Origin: Tetrapisispora phaffii CBS 4417
Lineage: Eukaryota > Ascomycota > Saccharomycetes > Saccharomycetales > Saccharomycetaceae
Length of the DNA: 64,000 bases
Direction: 5' to 3'
Assembly (NCBI RefSeq): GCF_000236905.1
Contig: NC_016523.1
Location: 558,001-622,000, forward strand
Part shown: positions 32,656 to 41,287 of the stretch, piece after piece
Numbering within the stretch: the stretch's first letter is position 1
How the letters are laid out: every line of letters begins with the position of its first letter
Notes under the pieces: model-generated
What the model was told of the DNA's origin: nothing
The model's database searches: none
What the model saw: the letters and a program-made list of their open reading frames with translations, nothing else
Made by a program: the position numbers and the translations under genes

Positions 32656-33732
32656 TGTAAGATTTGATACTTGATGATTATTCTTATCTTATCTCTCTGT
32701 TATTATTTTTTTGGAATTATTGAATCAATCGATTTTTAATGATTAAATGCCAATGTAATATTAAACGGCCCTTTATTTCACTATGCCACACAAACACACA
32801 CTCACAGTCACCCACTCACAAGCATACAGATCTACCAAAACCCAATTCGATGTTCAATTTTATCGAATATGTTAATAAAACCAGATAAGCAGGATAATTA
32901 TCTGAGTAAAAAATATCAGTTAACCTTTAAGTTCGGGGACCACACATATGCATACACATACATATATCGTAAGAAGTCAATTAATTAAATAAGGTACTGT
33001 TATAGTCTTACCATGCATCGTAGATTCTTAGTCAAATAATGCCAATGGGCTATTCCCGATATCCTTTATTTTAATTCCCTCGAAATTTCAAAGCAATTAT
33101 CGGTCACATGACGTTTTGCATAGCACGTGACAAAGAATCACACGTGACTTGTCAATCACGTGATGGATAACTATTTAATGGCACGTGACAAACTATACAC
33201 ATCACGTGATTTGTTTTAAGAAAATTTTGTGGAAATGACGAAACTGCAACTTTTTTTTTCCGTTTTTGGTGAATTCTTCTGTTTACCCCACTATTAATTT
33301 CTAAAGTTTCCGTTTACTTGAATGTTGTCATGTGAAGAAAACTGTAATGATAATAATAATTATAAAGCTGCTAACCATAATATAGTCTTATTAGTTACAA
33401 GAGACATACGTTACACATCTTTGAACTTATATTTGAAGATTACTTTTTATTTTACATTGAGGTAGAACAAGTATATTTTATTTGCTATCTTTTGTTGCTT
33501 TGCTGTTATTTTGGTACTGTTTACAGGATTTGTTATAGAACAGGAACTAGTAGGAAAATTGAAACTTTTTAAATTTACCAAAGGTGAAATATACATCCAG
33601 GCACTGTTTTATTTTTGCTGCATAAAGAAACACAAAGGTAGATAAGAAAAGTATTTCAATAGGTTAATAATTCTATCAATTTAAAGTACATACCGAACAA
33701 ATTAAAAGGGGGAAAACAACTATAGATACGTC
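32656..33732. other. JIP4-SNF1 divergent promoter
   Basis: About 1.1 kb between divergent genes. Its centre holds the CACGTG cluster at 33104-33208. A T-tract follows near 33,252-33,260, and an AT-rich leader runs up to the SNF1 ATG. No gene is present. Confidence 0.6.
33104..33208. promoter_or_regulatory. Cluster of five CACGTG E-boxes
   Basis: Five exact CACGTG sites at 33124, 33141, 33157, 33182 and 33203, plus one TCACATGA at 33104. Start-to-start spacings are 17, 16, 25 and 21 bp. Every site carries TCACGTG or CACGTGA on one strand, the extended form bound by Cbf1. Pho4 and other bHLH factors also bind CACGTG. The cluster lies about midway between the JIP4 and SNF1 starts and could serve either gene. 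Confidence 0.85.
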
Positions 33733-35637
33733 ATGCATATTGTTAGTCCCATGAATGCTCTTCATCCAAAAGATAACAAATCCAATGGTATGCATCTTCA
33801 TGGATCATTTAACGGATACCGTCAATCACACCAACAAAATGATCAACAGTCTCCTAAAGGAAATGGTTTGAATCATGTTATCAATCCAAATATGGTTTTT
33901 GGTACTTTATCAGATGGTGCAAGAATAGGCAATTATCAAATTATAAAAACTTTGGGTGAAGGTTCATTTGGTAAAGTGAAATTAGCTTATCATGTAACTA
34001 CAAATCAAAAAGTTGCTTTGAAAATCATAAATAAAAAAGTTTTAGCAAAGAGTGATATGCAGGGAAGAGTAGAAAGAGAAATTTCATTCTTAAGACTATT
34101 AAGACATCCACACATCATTAAACTTTATGATGTTATCAAATCAAAGGATGAAATAATTATGGTCATTGAGTATGCAAATAATGAATTGTTCGAATATATT
34201 GTCCAGAGAGATAAAATGACAGAAAATGAAGCAAGGAAGTTTTTCCAACAAATAATAAGTGCTGTTGAATATTGTCATAGGCATAAAATTGTTCACAGAG
34301 ATTTGAAACCAGAAAATTTATTATTAGATGAGAATTTGAATGTGAAAATTGCAGATTTTGGTTTATCAAATATCATGACGGATGGTAATTTTTTAAAGAC
34401 ATCGTGTGGTTCACCAAATTATGCAGCTCCAGAGGTTATTAGTGGTAAACTTTACGCAGGTCCTGAAGTTGATGTTTGGTCCTGTGGTGTCATCCTATAT
34501 GTAATGTTATGTCGCCGTTTACCATTCGATGATGATTCAATCCCTGCATTATTCAAAAATATTAGTAATGGTATCTATACATTACCAAAATTTTTAAGTG
34601 AAGGAGCTGCCAACCTAATTAAAAAAATGTTGATTGTGAACCCTTTGAATAGAATAAGTATGACCGAGATCATACATGATGAATGGTTTAAAGTCGATTT
34701 CCCGGAATATTTGCTTGAATCTCAGGCTAATTCCACAAGTGAAGAATTAATGAAAAAAGCGAATAAAGATAATCAAATTGATGACAGATTGGTCGATGCT
34801 TTATCCAAAATTATGGGTTATGACAAGAATGAAATATACAATTGTTTAAGAACTGAAATAGCAGAAGATAGTAATTCACCTAATAGTTCCATGGTAAGTG
34901 AGATAAAAAATGCTTATACTTTACTTAAGGAAAATGAACAAATAATGGAAAGTCATGCTGACAACAGTAACTTTGATACGATTTTATCTCAAACATTGCC
35001 ATCATTTCAACAAAGAACTCTTAATAAAGGAAACAGTACAACTCCAGATGAAGAAAGGACCCCAATGTTTTTAACACAACACATGAATGAAGGAAATTCT
35101 GGTGTAGCAATTTTACCTACTTCTCTTCCTCAGTTACATAGAGCTAATATGCTGAGTTCAGGTTTATTGCAGAATTCCAATATTCATCCTTTGGTTAGCA
35201 AGAAATCAAAGACTAAGTGGCATTTTGGTATAAGATCTAGATCATATCCTCTAGATGTGATGGGTGAAATATATATAGCTTTGAAAAATTTAGGAGCTGA
35301 ATGGGCAAAACCTTCAGAAGAAGATTTATGGACCATACGAGTTAGATGGAAATATAGTGGTTCAAATCAGATCGCTAACAATGAAGCAAATAATTCTCAA
35401 AATCAAAATAATGAAAAAATTCCTGATTTATTGAAAATAGTTATACAATTATTCCAAATCGAAACAAATAACTACTTAGTTGATTTTAAATTTGACGGCT
35501 GGGAAGATAGTTCTGGTGCTCCAGTTACACCATCTGATATAACTTCAGATGAGATTTCTGCATTTTCTGCCTATCCTTTCTTGCACTTAACAACGAGATT
35601 AATTATGGAATTGGCTGTTAACAGTCAAAATGTATAA
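33733..35637 (+). CDS. SNF1: AMP-activated protein kinase catalytic subunit Snf1
   Basis: Catalytic alpha subunit of the yeast AMPK complex, which activates glucose-repressed genes and the response to low energy. The protein is 634 residues (S. cerevisiae 633). The kinase domain spans about 68-320: GEGSFGKVKLA loop, ATP lysine K97, HRDLKPEN with D190, DFG at 208-210, and activation-loop threonine T223 in LKTSCGSPNY. An auto-inhibitory, UBA-like segment follows near 350-380 (VDALSKIMGYDKNEIYNCL). The C-terminal KA1-like domain (about 495-634) begins KWHFGIRSRSYPLDVM. The N-terminal tail has scattered His and Gln instead of the long poly-His run of S. cerevisiae Snf1. A second in-frame ATG lies at codon 7. 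Confidence 0.98.
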   Translation: MHIVSPMNALHPKDNKSNGMHLHGSFNGYRQSHQQNDQQSPKGNGLNHVINPNMVFGTLSDGARIGNYQIIKTLGEGSFGKVKLAYHVTTNQKVALKIINKKVLAKSDMQGRVEREISFLRLLRHPHIIKLYDVIKSKDEIIMVIEYANNELFEYIVQRDKMTENEARKFFQQIISAVEYCHRHKIVHRDLKPENLLLDENLNVKIADFGLSNIMTDGNFLKTSCGSPNYAAPEVISGKLYAGPEVDVWSCGVILYVMLCRRLPFDDDSIPALFKNISNGIYTLPKFLSEGAANLIKKMLIVNPLNRISMTEIIHDEWFKVDFPEYLLESQANSTSEELMKKANKDNQIDDRLVDALSKIMGYDKNEIYNCLRTEIAEDSNSPNSSMVSEIKNAYTLLKENEQIMESHADNSNFDTILSQTLPSFQQRTLNKGNSTTPDEERTPMFLTQHMNEGNSGVAILPTSLPQLHRANMLSSGLLQNSNIHPLVSKKSKTKWHFGIRSRSYPLDVMGEIYIALKNLGAEWAKPSEEDLWTIRVRWKYSGSNQIANNEANNSQNQNNEKIPDLLKIVIQLFQIETNNYLVDFKFDGWEDSSGAPVTPSDITSDEISAFSAYPFLHLTTRLIMELAVNSQNV

Positions 35638-36019
35638 ACGACTATTTGCATTATATTGATGTAATTTCGAAATAATCCTTTTTTATTGTGATGATAACAA
35701 TACTTTCCAACTTTGAATGACCCCCACCATTAATGAACTTATAGATATAATTATTGTAATATTTTAAAATTTCATGTATAAAAACTAACTGTATGTAGAT
35801 TTTAATGAGAAACCTAATGATAAAACACAATTATAATACTGTACAATAATGTTTCATATGATCTTATGATGTCGACAGTTGCGATAAATAATGAACCCGA
35901 ATTCATATCTTTTAGAATTTTATTATTAAAAAACACAGAAGTAAAGAGTTAAAGATACATTATACATTATGAATAATTTAAGTAAGTATAATTTATTTAA
36001 CAATGATATGGGAATAGTA
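35638..36019. other. SNF1-PEX29 convergent spacer
   Basis: A 382-bp AT-rich terminator region between convergent genes. SNM1 (YDR478W), which stands here in S. cerevisiae, is absent, and the space is too short to hold it. Confidence 0.6.
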
Positions 36020-37735
36020 CTACTTTAAGTTTTCTTTTAAATATTCCATTGATTTAGATAATATTGTATCTGGTTCATCTTTTTCAATGACCGTTATGCT
36101 ATCCTTATTCTTTTTATGTTTTATCACTTTAATCTCAGGATTTGAATCAGTGATGTTTAGTAAAGTATTTATGGGTTTGGATGCAGGCGTCTCCTTCTTT
36201 TTGATATTTCCTGCCAGCGAATTTCTGCTAACTCCATGTATATGAGATGTATTATTACCCATTCTAACAGGGTTTTCAACCTCAATTTCATTTTTATTAA
36301 CATCACCTTCGGGAACTGAATCATATATTTTTCTTAGACACACGTTGATCCACATTCTCCTTCTATATTCGCCTCGGTTGCCTTCTAAATCGATATCATA
36401 TACCCATTTTGTGCTAGTATCAATTTCTACAAGTTGAATAAGTTCCTGTTCAACCCACTTTAGTGGATCTAAATCAAGTACCCAATTATTCTCACCGTAC
36501 CATGTCCAGTCATGTGGTGGTTCAATGTCATCAATATCACTAACACAATGATCCTCAATATGTGCTTCTTTTATTCTTATATCGGAAAATAATGTATATG
36601 CATCATTTGAAAAGCCCAATGTAATCCATTCACCTTCATCTGAAAGTTTTTGTATTTCAAATATAACCACTTGCCTTTTTTCTCTTGCTTCGACCAACTT
36701 GAGTTCCTCATGCAGCTCATCCTCGACTTTATTTGTGACCGTTAGGAGCTTCAATCGGATCTCTTCAGAATTAATAACTTTTAGAAAATAATCACGATTG
36801 GATGGATGACAAAGTAGAATAATTATCCATCCAAAAATAAGGAACAGCTGTTTAAATGGTATAAACTGGAGTAGAACATCAGTGAAAAAGCAATTTAGGA
36901 TAATTATACCAATCAACAAAATATAAATAAAAGAAGACACAACTTCATTAGTGAAAAATGCAAAACTTCCAATTATTGATGCAATGAAATCATATACTTC
37001 CACATATAATAACATGTGGTTTTGTAAATCTGTCATGTTAATTAGGAATTCCTGACTTAAATGAGGAGCTGGTACAGGAACAACAGCTTTTCTTAAAGGA
37101 GGACCTTGTGCTGGTGTTGGGTTGTAATCCAATAGAGGAGTAGTCTCTGGTTTATGCATATATAAATATTGAGGTGTCATCACCGCACAGAGAATGTACA
37201 ACATCGGCAACAATGTGATCGTTGGTAAGGGTTTCAAGATAATAAATGAATATAGTAGTGTAATAGAAAGGGTATATGCTGGGTTCGTCCAACTAAATAT
37301 ATTTAAAAATTCATTGGTTAAGTTAAAGGGGAAACTTAATCGTGCATTTGTTTGAATGAAGTTGGCTGTCATTAATGGAGCAGATAATCTAGGCCTGTCC
37401 TTAATCATTTGCATTCTTTTATCCAGGTTAGTTGATCCCATTTCAGAAGAGGGAGGAATTGCTATCTTCAACAGATTTTCAACCAAAACGTCGGCCATCA
37501 TTTGTTGTATACTTGAACCTGACGAAAATGTTACTTTTTTAGATTTATTATCAAAAACCTCATCTGAATCCTTTTGTGAAGGACTATCTGTATTTTTACT
37601 GCTGTCTCCATGTTGTTCACCCAGCCCTTTAGGCTTATTAGGGTCCTTAGCATAAACACTTTCTTCTGTAATTAGATCATTGAGGAAATCATTTTTTGCA
37701 GCTTCGTTCCATAAGAAACTAGTAACAGAATCCAT
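36020..37735 (-). CDS. PEX29: Peroxisomal/ER membrane protein Pex29
   Basis: Integral membrane protein of the Pex28/29-Pex30 dysferlin-domain group that controls peroxisome size, number and ER contacts. The protein is 571 residues (S. cerevisiae 554) and starts MDSVTSFLWN, much like MDSVTNFFWN. Conserved segments: QMMADVLVENLLKIAIPPSSE near 78-98, hydrophobic segments near 145-188 and 250-305, QYLYMHKP near 189-196, and TPAQGPPLRKA near 207-217. The dysferlin-like C-terminal part contains REKRQVVIFEIQKL, PPHDWTW and WVLDLDPLKWV. The tail after about residue 475 is polar and variable. It is the YDR479C equivalent. Confidence 0.95.
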   Translation of the reverse strand: MDSVTSFLWNEAAKNDFLNDLITEESVYAKDPNKPKGLGEQHGDSSKNTDSPSQKDSDEVFDNKSKKVTFSSGSSIQQMMADVLVENLLKIAIPPSSEMGSTNLDKRMQMIKDRPRLSAPLMTANFIQTNARLSFPFNLTNEFLNIFSWTNPAYTLSITLLYSFIILKPLPTITLLPMLYILCAVMTPQYLYMHKPETTPLLDYNPTPAQGPPLRKAVVPVPAPHLSQEFLINMTDLQNHMLLYVEVYDFIASIIGSFAFFTNEVVSSFIYILLIGIIILNCFFTDVLLQFIPFKQLFLIFGWIIILLCHPSNRDYFLKVINSEEIRLKLLTVTNKVEDELHEELKLVEAREKRQVVIFEIQKLSDEGEWITLGFSNDAYTLFSDIRIKEAHIEDHCVSDIDDIEPPHDWTWYGENNWVLDLDPLKWVEQELIQLVEIDTSTKWVYDIDLEGNRGEYRRRMWINVCLRKIYDSVPEGDVNKNEIEVENPVRMGNNTSHIHGVSRNSLAGNIKKKETPASKPINTLLNITDSNPEIKVIKHKKNKDSITVIEKDEPDTILSKSMEYLKENLK

Positions 37736-38205
37736 GACTTAAAACTAGAGCAATATATATTGCTCCTTTGATAGATTGGGCGAGGAAGTAATTCAATTAA
37801 ACTTTAAAAATATACTAAGCAATCATAATTTAGCTACCCTTCAACCACTCATTAATTATAATTGAGATATTGAAGTTAGATTGTATTTATATATATATTT
37901 ATATATATATTTTTATATATAATTTTATAGTAATGCAAATTATATACACTTTTTAAGGATTGCTAATTTTTCAGTTTTTATTATTTTATTGGTGATGAGC
38001 AAAAATATCAATTTTGAGATCAAAAAGTTAACAACTTACATATTGATTGATGGTTTTACTTGTTATATTTAAGATTGTAATACTGTAGCAGAAATATACA
38101 AAATAATTTAACATAATTGACACTATAAATTAAAGAAAACTGACATCCTAGATCATTTAATTTGAATGAACTAGGAATATTCACAGTTGGCTCAATATTT
38201 ATACA
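37736..38205. other. PEX29-BUB3 divergent promoter
   Basis: A 470-bp AT-rich region with TA-rich low complexity near 37,885-37,925. No specific site is recognised. It is a synteny junction between the YDR479 and YOR026 neighbourhoods. Confidence 0.5.
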
Positions 38206-39192
38206 ATGCAAAATATGGCTCCAAGTAATGAAATCGAAGAGTTAAAAATTCATTCAAGTGATTATATCAGTGATATAAAGTTTTTTAAAGATTTAAAGAA
38301 GTTTATGGTGACATCTTGGGATGGATCATTGGGTATATATAATTATAGCAACCGAGACAATGTTTATATAGAGAATGTGATACATTACGTCCATCCAATT
38401 TTATGTTGTTGTGAAGTTATTATTAATGGAAAACGCAAATTGTATGCAGGAACCGTACAAGGTGAAATTTTGTTATTAGATGAGATCAACAATGAATTTG
38501 TCAAGTTAAATGGTATTGAAATAAACAAAGGGATACCTTCTCTTTGTGCATACCGTGACAAATTAATTTGTGGCTCATGGAATGGTTCTTTGCATATTAT
38601 TGATTGTCATACCAATAGTGTTGATTTCAAAATTCAATTAGACGGAAGGAAAATATTCAAAATGAGTTCAAATGATGAAAAGTTGATACTTTATGCGACA
38701 AATAATACGACGTTATATTTTGATCTGCCACTGCAAAAAAATAGTGAAGGTATAAAGGTAGAGTCAGGACTAAAGTTTCAAACGAGAGATATTGCATTGA
38801 CACCAGGGGGGTGTGGTTATGTTTCAAGTAGTGTTGATGGAAGAGTTGCTGTTGAATACTTCGATGATGAATCCAAAAAATTTGCATTTAGATGTCATAG
38901 AATGACATTATCCGACAGTCAGTTTGTTTTCCCTGTTAATACCATTTGTTTCATACCCAATTCCAATATATTATATACTGGTGGATCTGATGGCTGTGTA
39001 TCTTGTTGGAATATATCTTCGAAAAGAAAAGTTGGTCAATTACCCAAAATCAATGAAACCAGCATTGTTAAACTTGCATCAAACGGCGATATTCTTCTTA
39101 TTGCAACATCTGACGACTCTTATAAAACGAATTCAAGTATACCGGAAAATTTAGAATTACAACCTAGCATGTTTTATTTACTCTATCTATAA
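38206..39192 (+). CDS. BUB3: Spindle checkpoint protein Bub3
   Basis: WD40-propeller protein that recruits Bub1 and Mad3 to phosphorylated Spc105 at kinetochores. The protein is 328 residues (S. cerevisiae 341). Diagnostic segments are DYISDIKFF near 18, VTSWDGSLGIYNY near 37-49, HPILCCCEV near 63-71, AGTVQGEILLLD near 83-94, GSWNGSLHIID, YVSSSVDGRVAVEYFDDESKKFAFRCHR, YTGGSDGCVSCWN, and ATSDDSYKTN near the C-terminus. These cover the seven blades. It converges with RKM4, leaving 77 bp between the stops. It is the YOR026W equivalent. Confidence 0.96.
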   Translation: MQNMAPSNEIEELKIHSSDYISDIKFFKDLKKFMVTSWDGSLGIYNYSNRDNVYIENVIHYVHPILCCCEVIINGKRKLYAGTVQGEILLLDEINNEFVKLNGIEINKGIPSLCAYRDKLICGSWNGSLHIIDCHTNSVDFKIQLDGRKIFKMSSNDEKLILYATNNTTLYFDLPLQKNSEGIKVESGLKFQTRDIALTPGGCGYVSSSVDGRVAVEYFDDESKKFAFRCHRMTLSDSQFVFPVNTICFIPNSNILYTGGSDGCVSCWNISSKRKVGQLPKINETSIVKLASNGDILLIATSDDSYKTNSSIPENLELQPSMFYLLYL

Positions 39193-39269
39193 CACATTCA
39201 ACTACTTTAATTTAAATATATAAATTTAATAAAGCATACCCTCGACTTGGAAAAGAAATATCCACACAC

Positions 39270-40757
39270 TCATAATTTAACACGTTTTTTAGCATTGTCG
39301 TCGTCATTTTGATTTTGCTTTCTCTTTTCTATATTCTTCATTAATTTAGCATCAGGAATAATCTTAAACCTCTTATGAATACTTAAAATACAATTAGAAA
39401 TTGATTTAAACTCTGATTGTAAAGTTTTATGTGCCATAAACTCACGAAGTTCAGATTTTTCAACGGATCCCTTTACAGGCATTGGCTCTCGACGGGAGTG
39501 TATTGGATATTGTTTCAATCTTAACTCTAAAGCACATTGCCAAACGTTATCACATGCTTTTGTGACCATACTGCGCCCAGTGATCAATTGAATTGACAAC
39601 TTTGTGGTTCTGAAGACGTAGTTTTCTAAATCTAATTTGTCCATTGTATCAAGGCAATTGATCTGCGGGAACATACATAAAATTTGAATCATAACCACCA
39701 TCTCCATCATTATTTCTCCATTTTCGAATAAGTCATATGTATCCAAACATAATTCTTCTCCTTCAGTCAATTCACGGATACACTCAGACTCTGCAATTAT
39801 ATTTACTACTTTTTGCAGTACAGGTTTGTAGCTATCATTTAAACCAAAATATTTTATAGTAGCATCAATTATTGTTGTCAACGAAATTTCACCACAGTCA
39901 TTCAACGTACCATCAACTTCAACATATCCATATCTCCTCAATAATTCGAAGTTTGCATGATTCCCATAAGTGTTATATATTTGTTCGTTTGCCTTTATTG
40001 GTTTAATAGCACACATCTTCAGTACTCCCGAGTCATAAATTAAATTTGCATTACATCTTTTAGTATCTGCATTCAATGTGTCAGCCAAAGGAATCATAGA
40101 TTTTATTAAGGAACGTTCAATATCTTCCTCTTCTTCCTCTTCTTCCTCATCAGCATCACATTCTCCCCTTTCAATATCGAATGAGTATGCCATAATGATA
40201 CTTGCAACTAATAAAAACCTATCCCAAGTGAATGATGAAGTTTCAATGACGTCAAGGTTCTTCTCAACAAACTCCATTAACTTTTCATGCATAGCCACAG
40301 ATTTATCCTTACCAATTCTCTCTAAAATAAATGATGGTTTTAAATTTTCTAATTCACGATCTTCCCAATACATCAATGTATTAAAATCAGTAGCCTTTGG
40401 AAGCACTGCAAAATACTGCGACCAAAAACTTTCCTCTTTCTTAACAAACATCTCGTAAAACAGACATAGTATTAAGGTTTCCCATAATCCAATCTCCTCA
40501 ATAACAGTCTTGCCATCGATATAACCTTCGTAATGATTCTTGAATAACTCTGAAGTGTCAACATTTAAAATGGAGTCACGAGGTATCTCAAATAAAACTT
40601 CATCTTTCTCAATGTGCTCCGATGCAACTACACATCTACCTTCATTGATCTCCCTAAAATCTTCAATACGAACTTTTGGAGATACAGAATACTTAGCTAC
40701 ACAGTGAAGCCATCTCCAAAATTCATCGGTACAATTTTTATATTCATGATCAACCAT
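39270..40757 (-). CDS. RKM4: Ribosomal lysine methyltransferase Rkm4 (SET domain)
   Basis: SET-domain methyltransferase that monomethylates ribosomal protein Rpl42 in S. cerevisiae. The first ATG, at 40757, gives 495 residues (S. cerevisiae 494); the open frame extends 24 bases further but begins with TTG. SET elements: VASEHIEKDEVLFEIPRDSILN near 44-65, PLADTLNADTKRCNANLIY near 225-243, AIKPIKANEQIYNTYGNHANFELLRRYGYV near 250-280. A run of glutamates (about 205-213) interrupts the SET domain. The C-terminal half is the helical Rubisco-LSMT substrate-binding domain, ending in a basic tail (KKRVKL). It is the YDR257C equivalent, inserted between YOR026 and YOR027 equivalents. Confidence 0.94.
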   Translation of the reverse strand: MVDHEYKNCTDEFWRWLHCVAKYSVSPKVRIEDFREINEGRCVVASEHIEKDEVLFEIPRDSILNVDTSELFKNHYEGYIDGKTVIEEIGLWETLILCLFYEMFVKKEESFWSQYFAVLPKATDFNTLMYWEDRELENLKPSFILERIGKDKSVAMHEKLMEFVEKNLDVIETSSFTWDRFLLVASIIMAYSFDIERGECDADEEEEEEEEDIERSLIKSMIPLADTLNADTKRCNANLIYDSGVLKMCAIKPIKANEQIYNTYGNHANFELLRRYGYVEVDGTLNDCGEISLTTIIDATIKYFGLNDSYKPVLQKVVNIIAESECIRELTEGEELCLDTYDLFENGEIMMEMVVMIQILCMFPQINCLDTMDKLDLENYVFRTTKLSIQLITGRSMVTKACDNVWQCALELRLKQYPIHSRREPMPVKGSVEKSELREFMAHKTLQSEFKSISNCILSIHKRFKIIPDAKLMKNIEKRKQNQNDDDNAKKRVKL

Positions 40758-41026
40758 CGTCAGCACACTATTTTCTTTCAAAAACTAACGCAAAACCCAC
40801 AACAAAATTTTATCTATCTATTCCTGACCACTCACTCAACATAATCAACTATCCAGCTGATCAATTGAGCAACTCTTGAACTCCCCAATTCAAATCGTTA
40901 TGTCTTTGAACACTTTATAGTCAAATTCTGTGATGAGATGAGATGAGCTTAAACATTATATGTGTAAAGAGTACTTGATCAAAAACAATCATCACAGACG
41001 ATCGCCAATTCGAAAAGCTTTCCGTC

Positions 41027-41050
41027 CCATTTCAAAATGATTTGAAATGG
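41027..41050. repeat. 10-bp inverted repeat upstream of STI1
   Basis: CCATTTCAAA (41027-41036), four bases, then TTTGAAATGG (41041-41050), an exact reverse complement. It abuts and shares one base with the heat-shock element. It contains a TTC and a GAA unit itself, though not at heat-shock-element spacing. Confidence 0.8.
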
Positions 41051-41062
41051 AAATTTCCAGAA
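41050..41062. promoter_or_regulatory. Heat-shock element of STI1
   Basis: GAAATTTCCAGAA is a perfect three-unit heat-shock element (GAA-nn-TTC-nn-GAA), the binding site of the Hsf1 trimer. It lies 226 bp before the STI1 ATG and upstream of a TATATAAG box. STI1 is a known Hsf1 target in S. cerevisiae, so the match is meaningful. Confidence 0.75.
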
Positions 41063-41287
41063 GTAAAGATAAAGAATTCATTTACTGCACTATGTATATA
41101 TTTGTAAACATTATATTTTATATATAAGGGAGAGAATAAATGTATTTTTATTTCGACCTTATGAGCTGTTCAGTCTTATATTTCTTTCTCTTAATTCAAG
41201 TCCTTTCCAATTTGCTTCCAAATACAGTGTCAAGTTTTTAGAATAAAGTTTATAAATACAAATACAAATACAAACACTTTTAAAATT

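Larger units (their letters stand above)
40758..41287. other. RKM4-STI1 divergent promoter
   Basis: A 530-bp region. It contains a 10-bp inverted repeat at 41027-41050, a heat-shock element at 41050-41062, a TATATAAG box near 41,120, and a repeated AAATAC hexamer in the STI1 leader (about 41,254-41,274). Confidence 0.6.

Noticed and set aside
40758..40781. Longer RKM4 start
   Set aside because: It begins with TTG; the ATG at 40757 gives 495 residues, matching the family.
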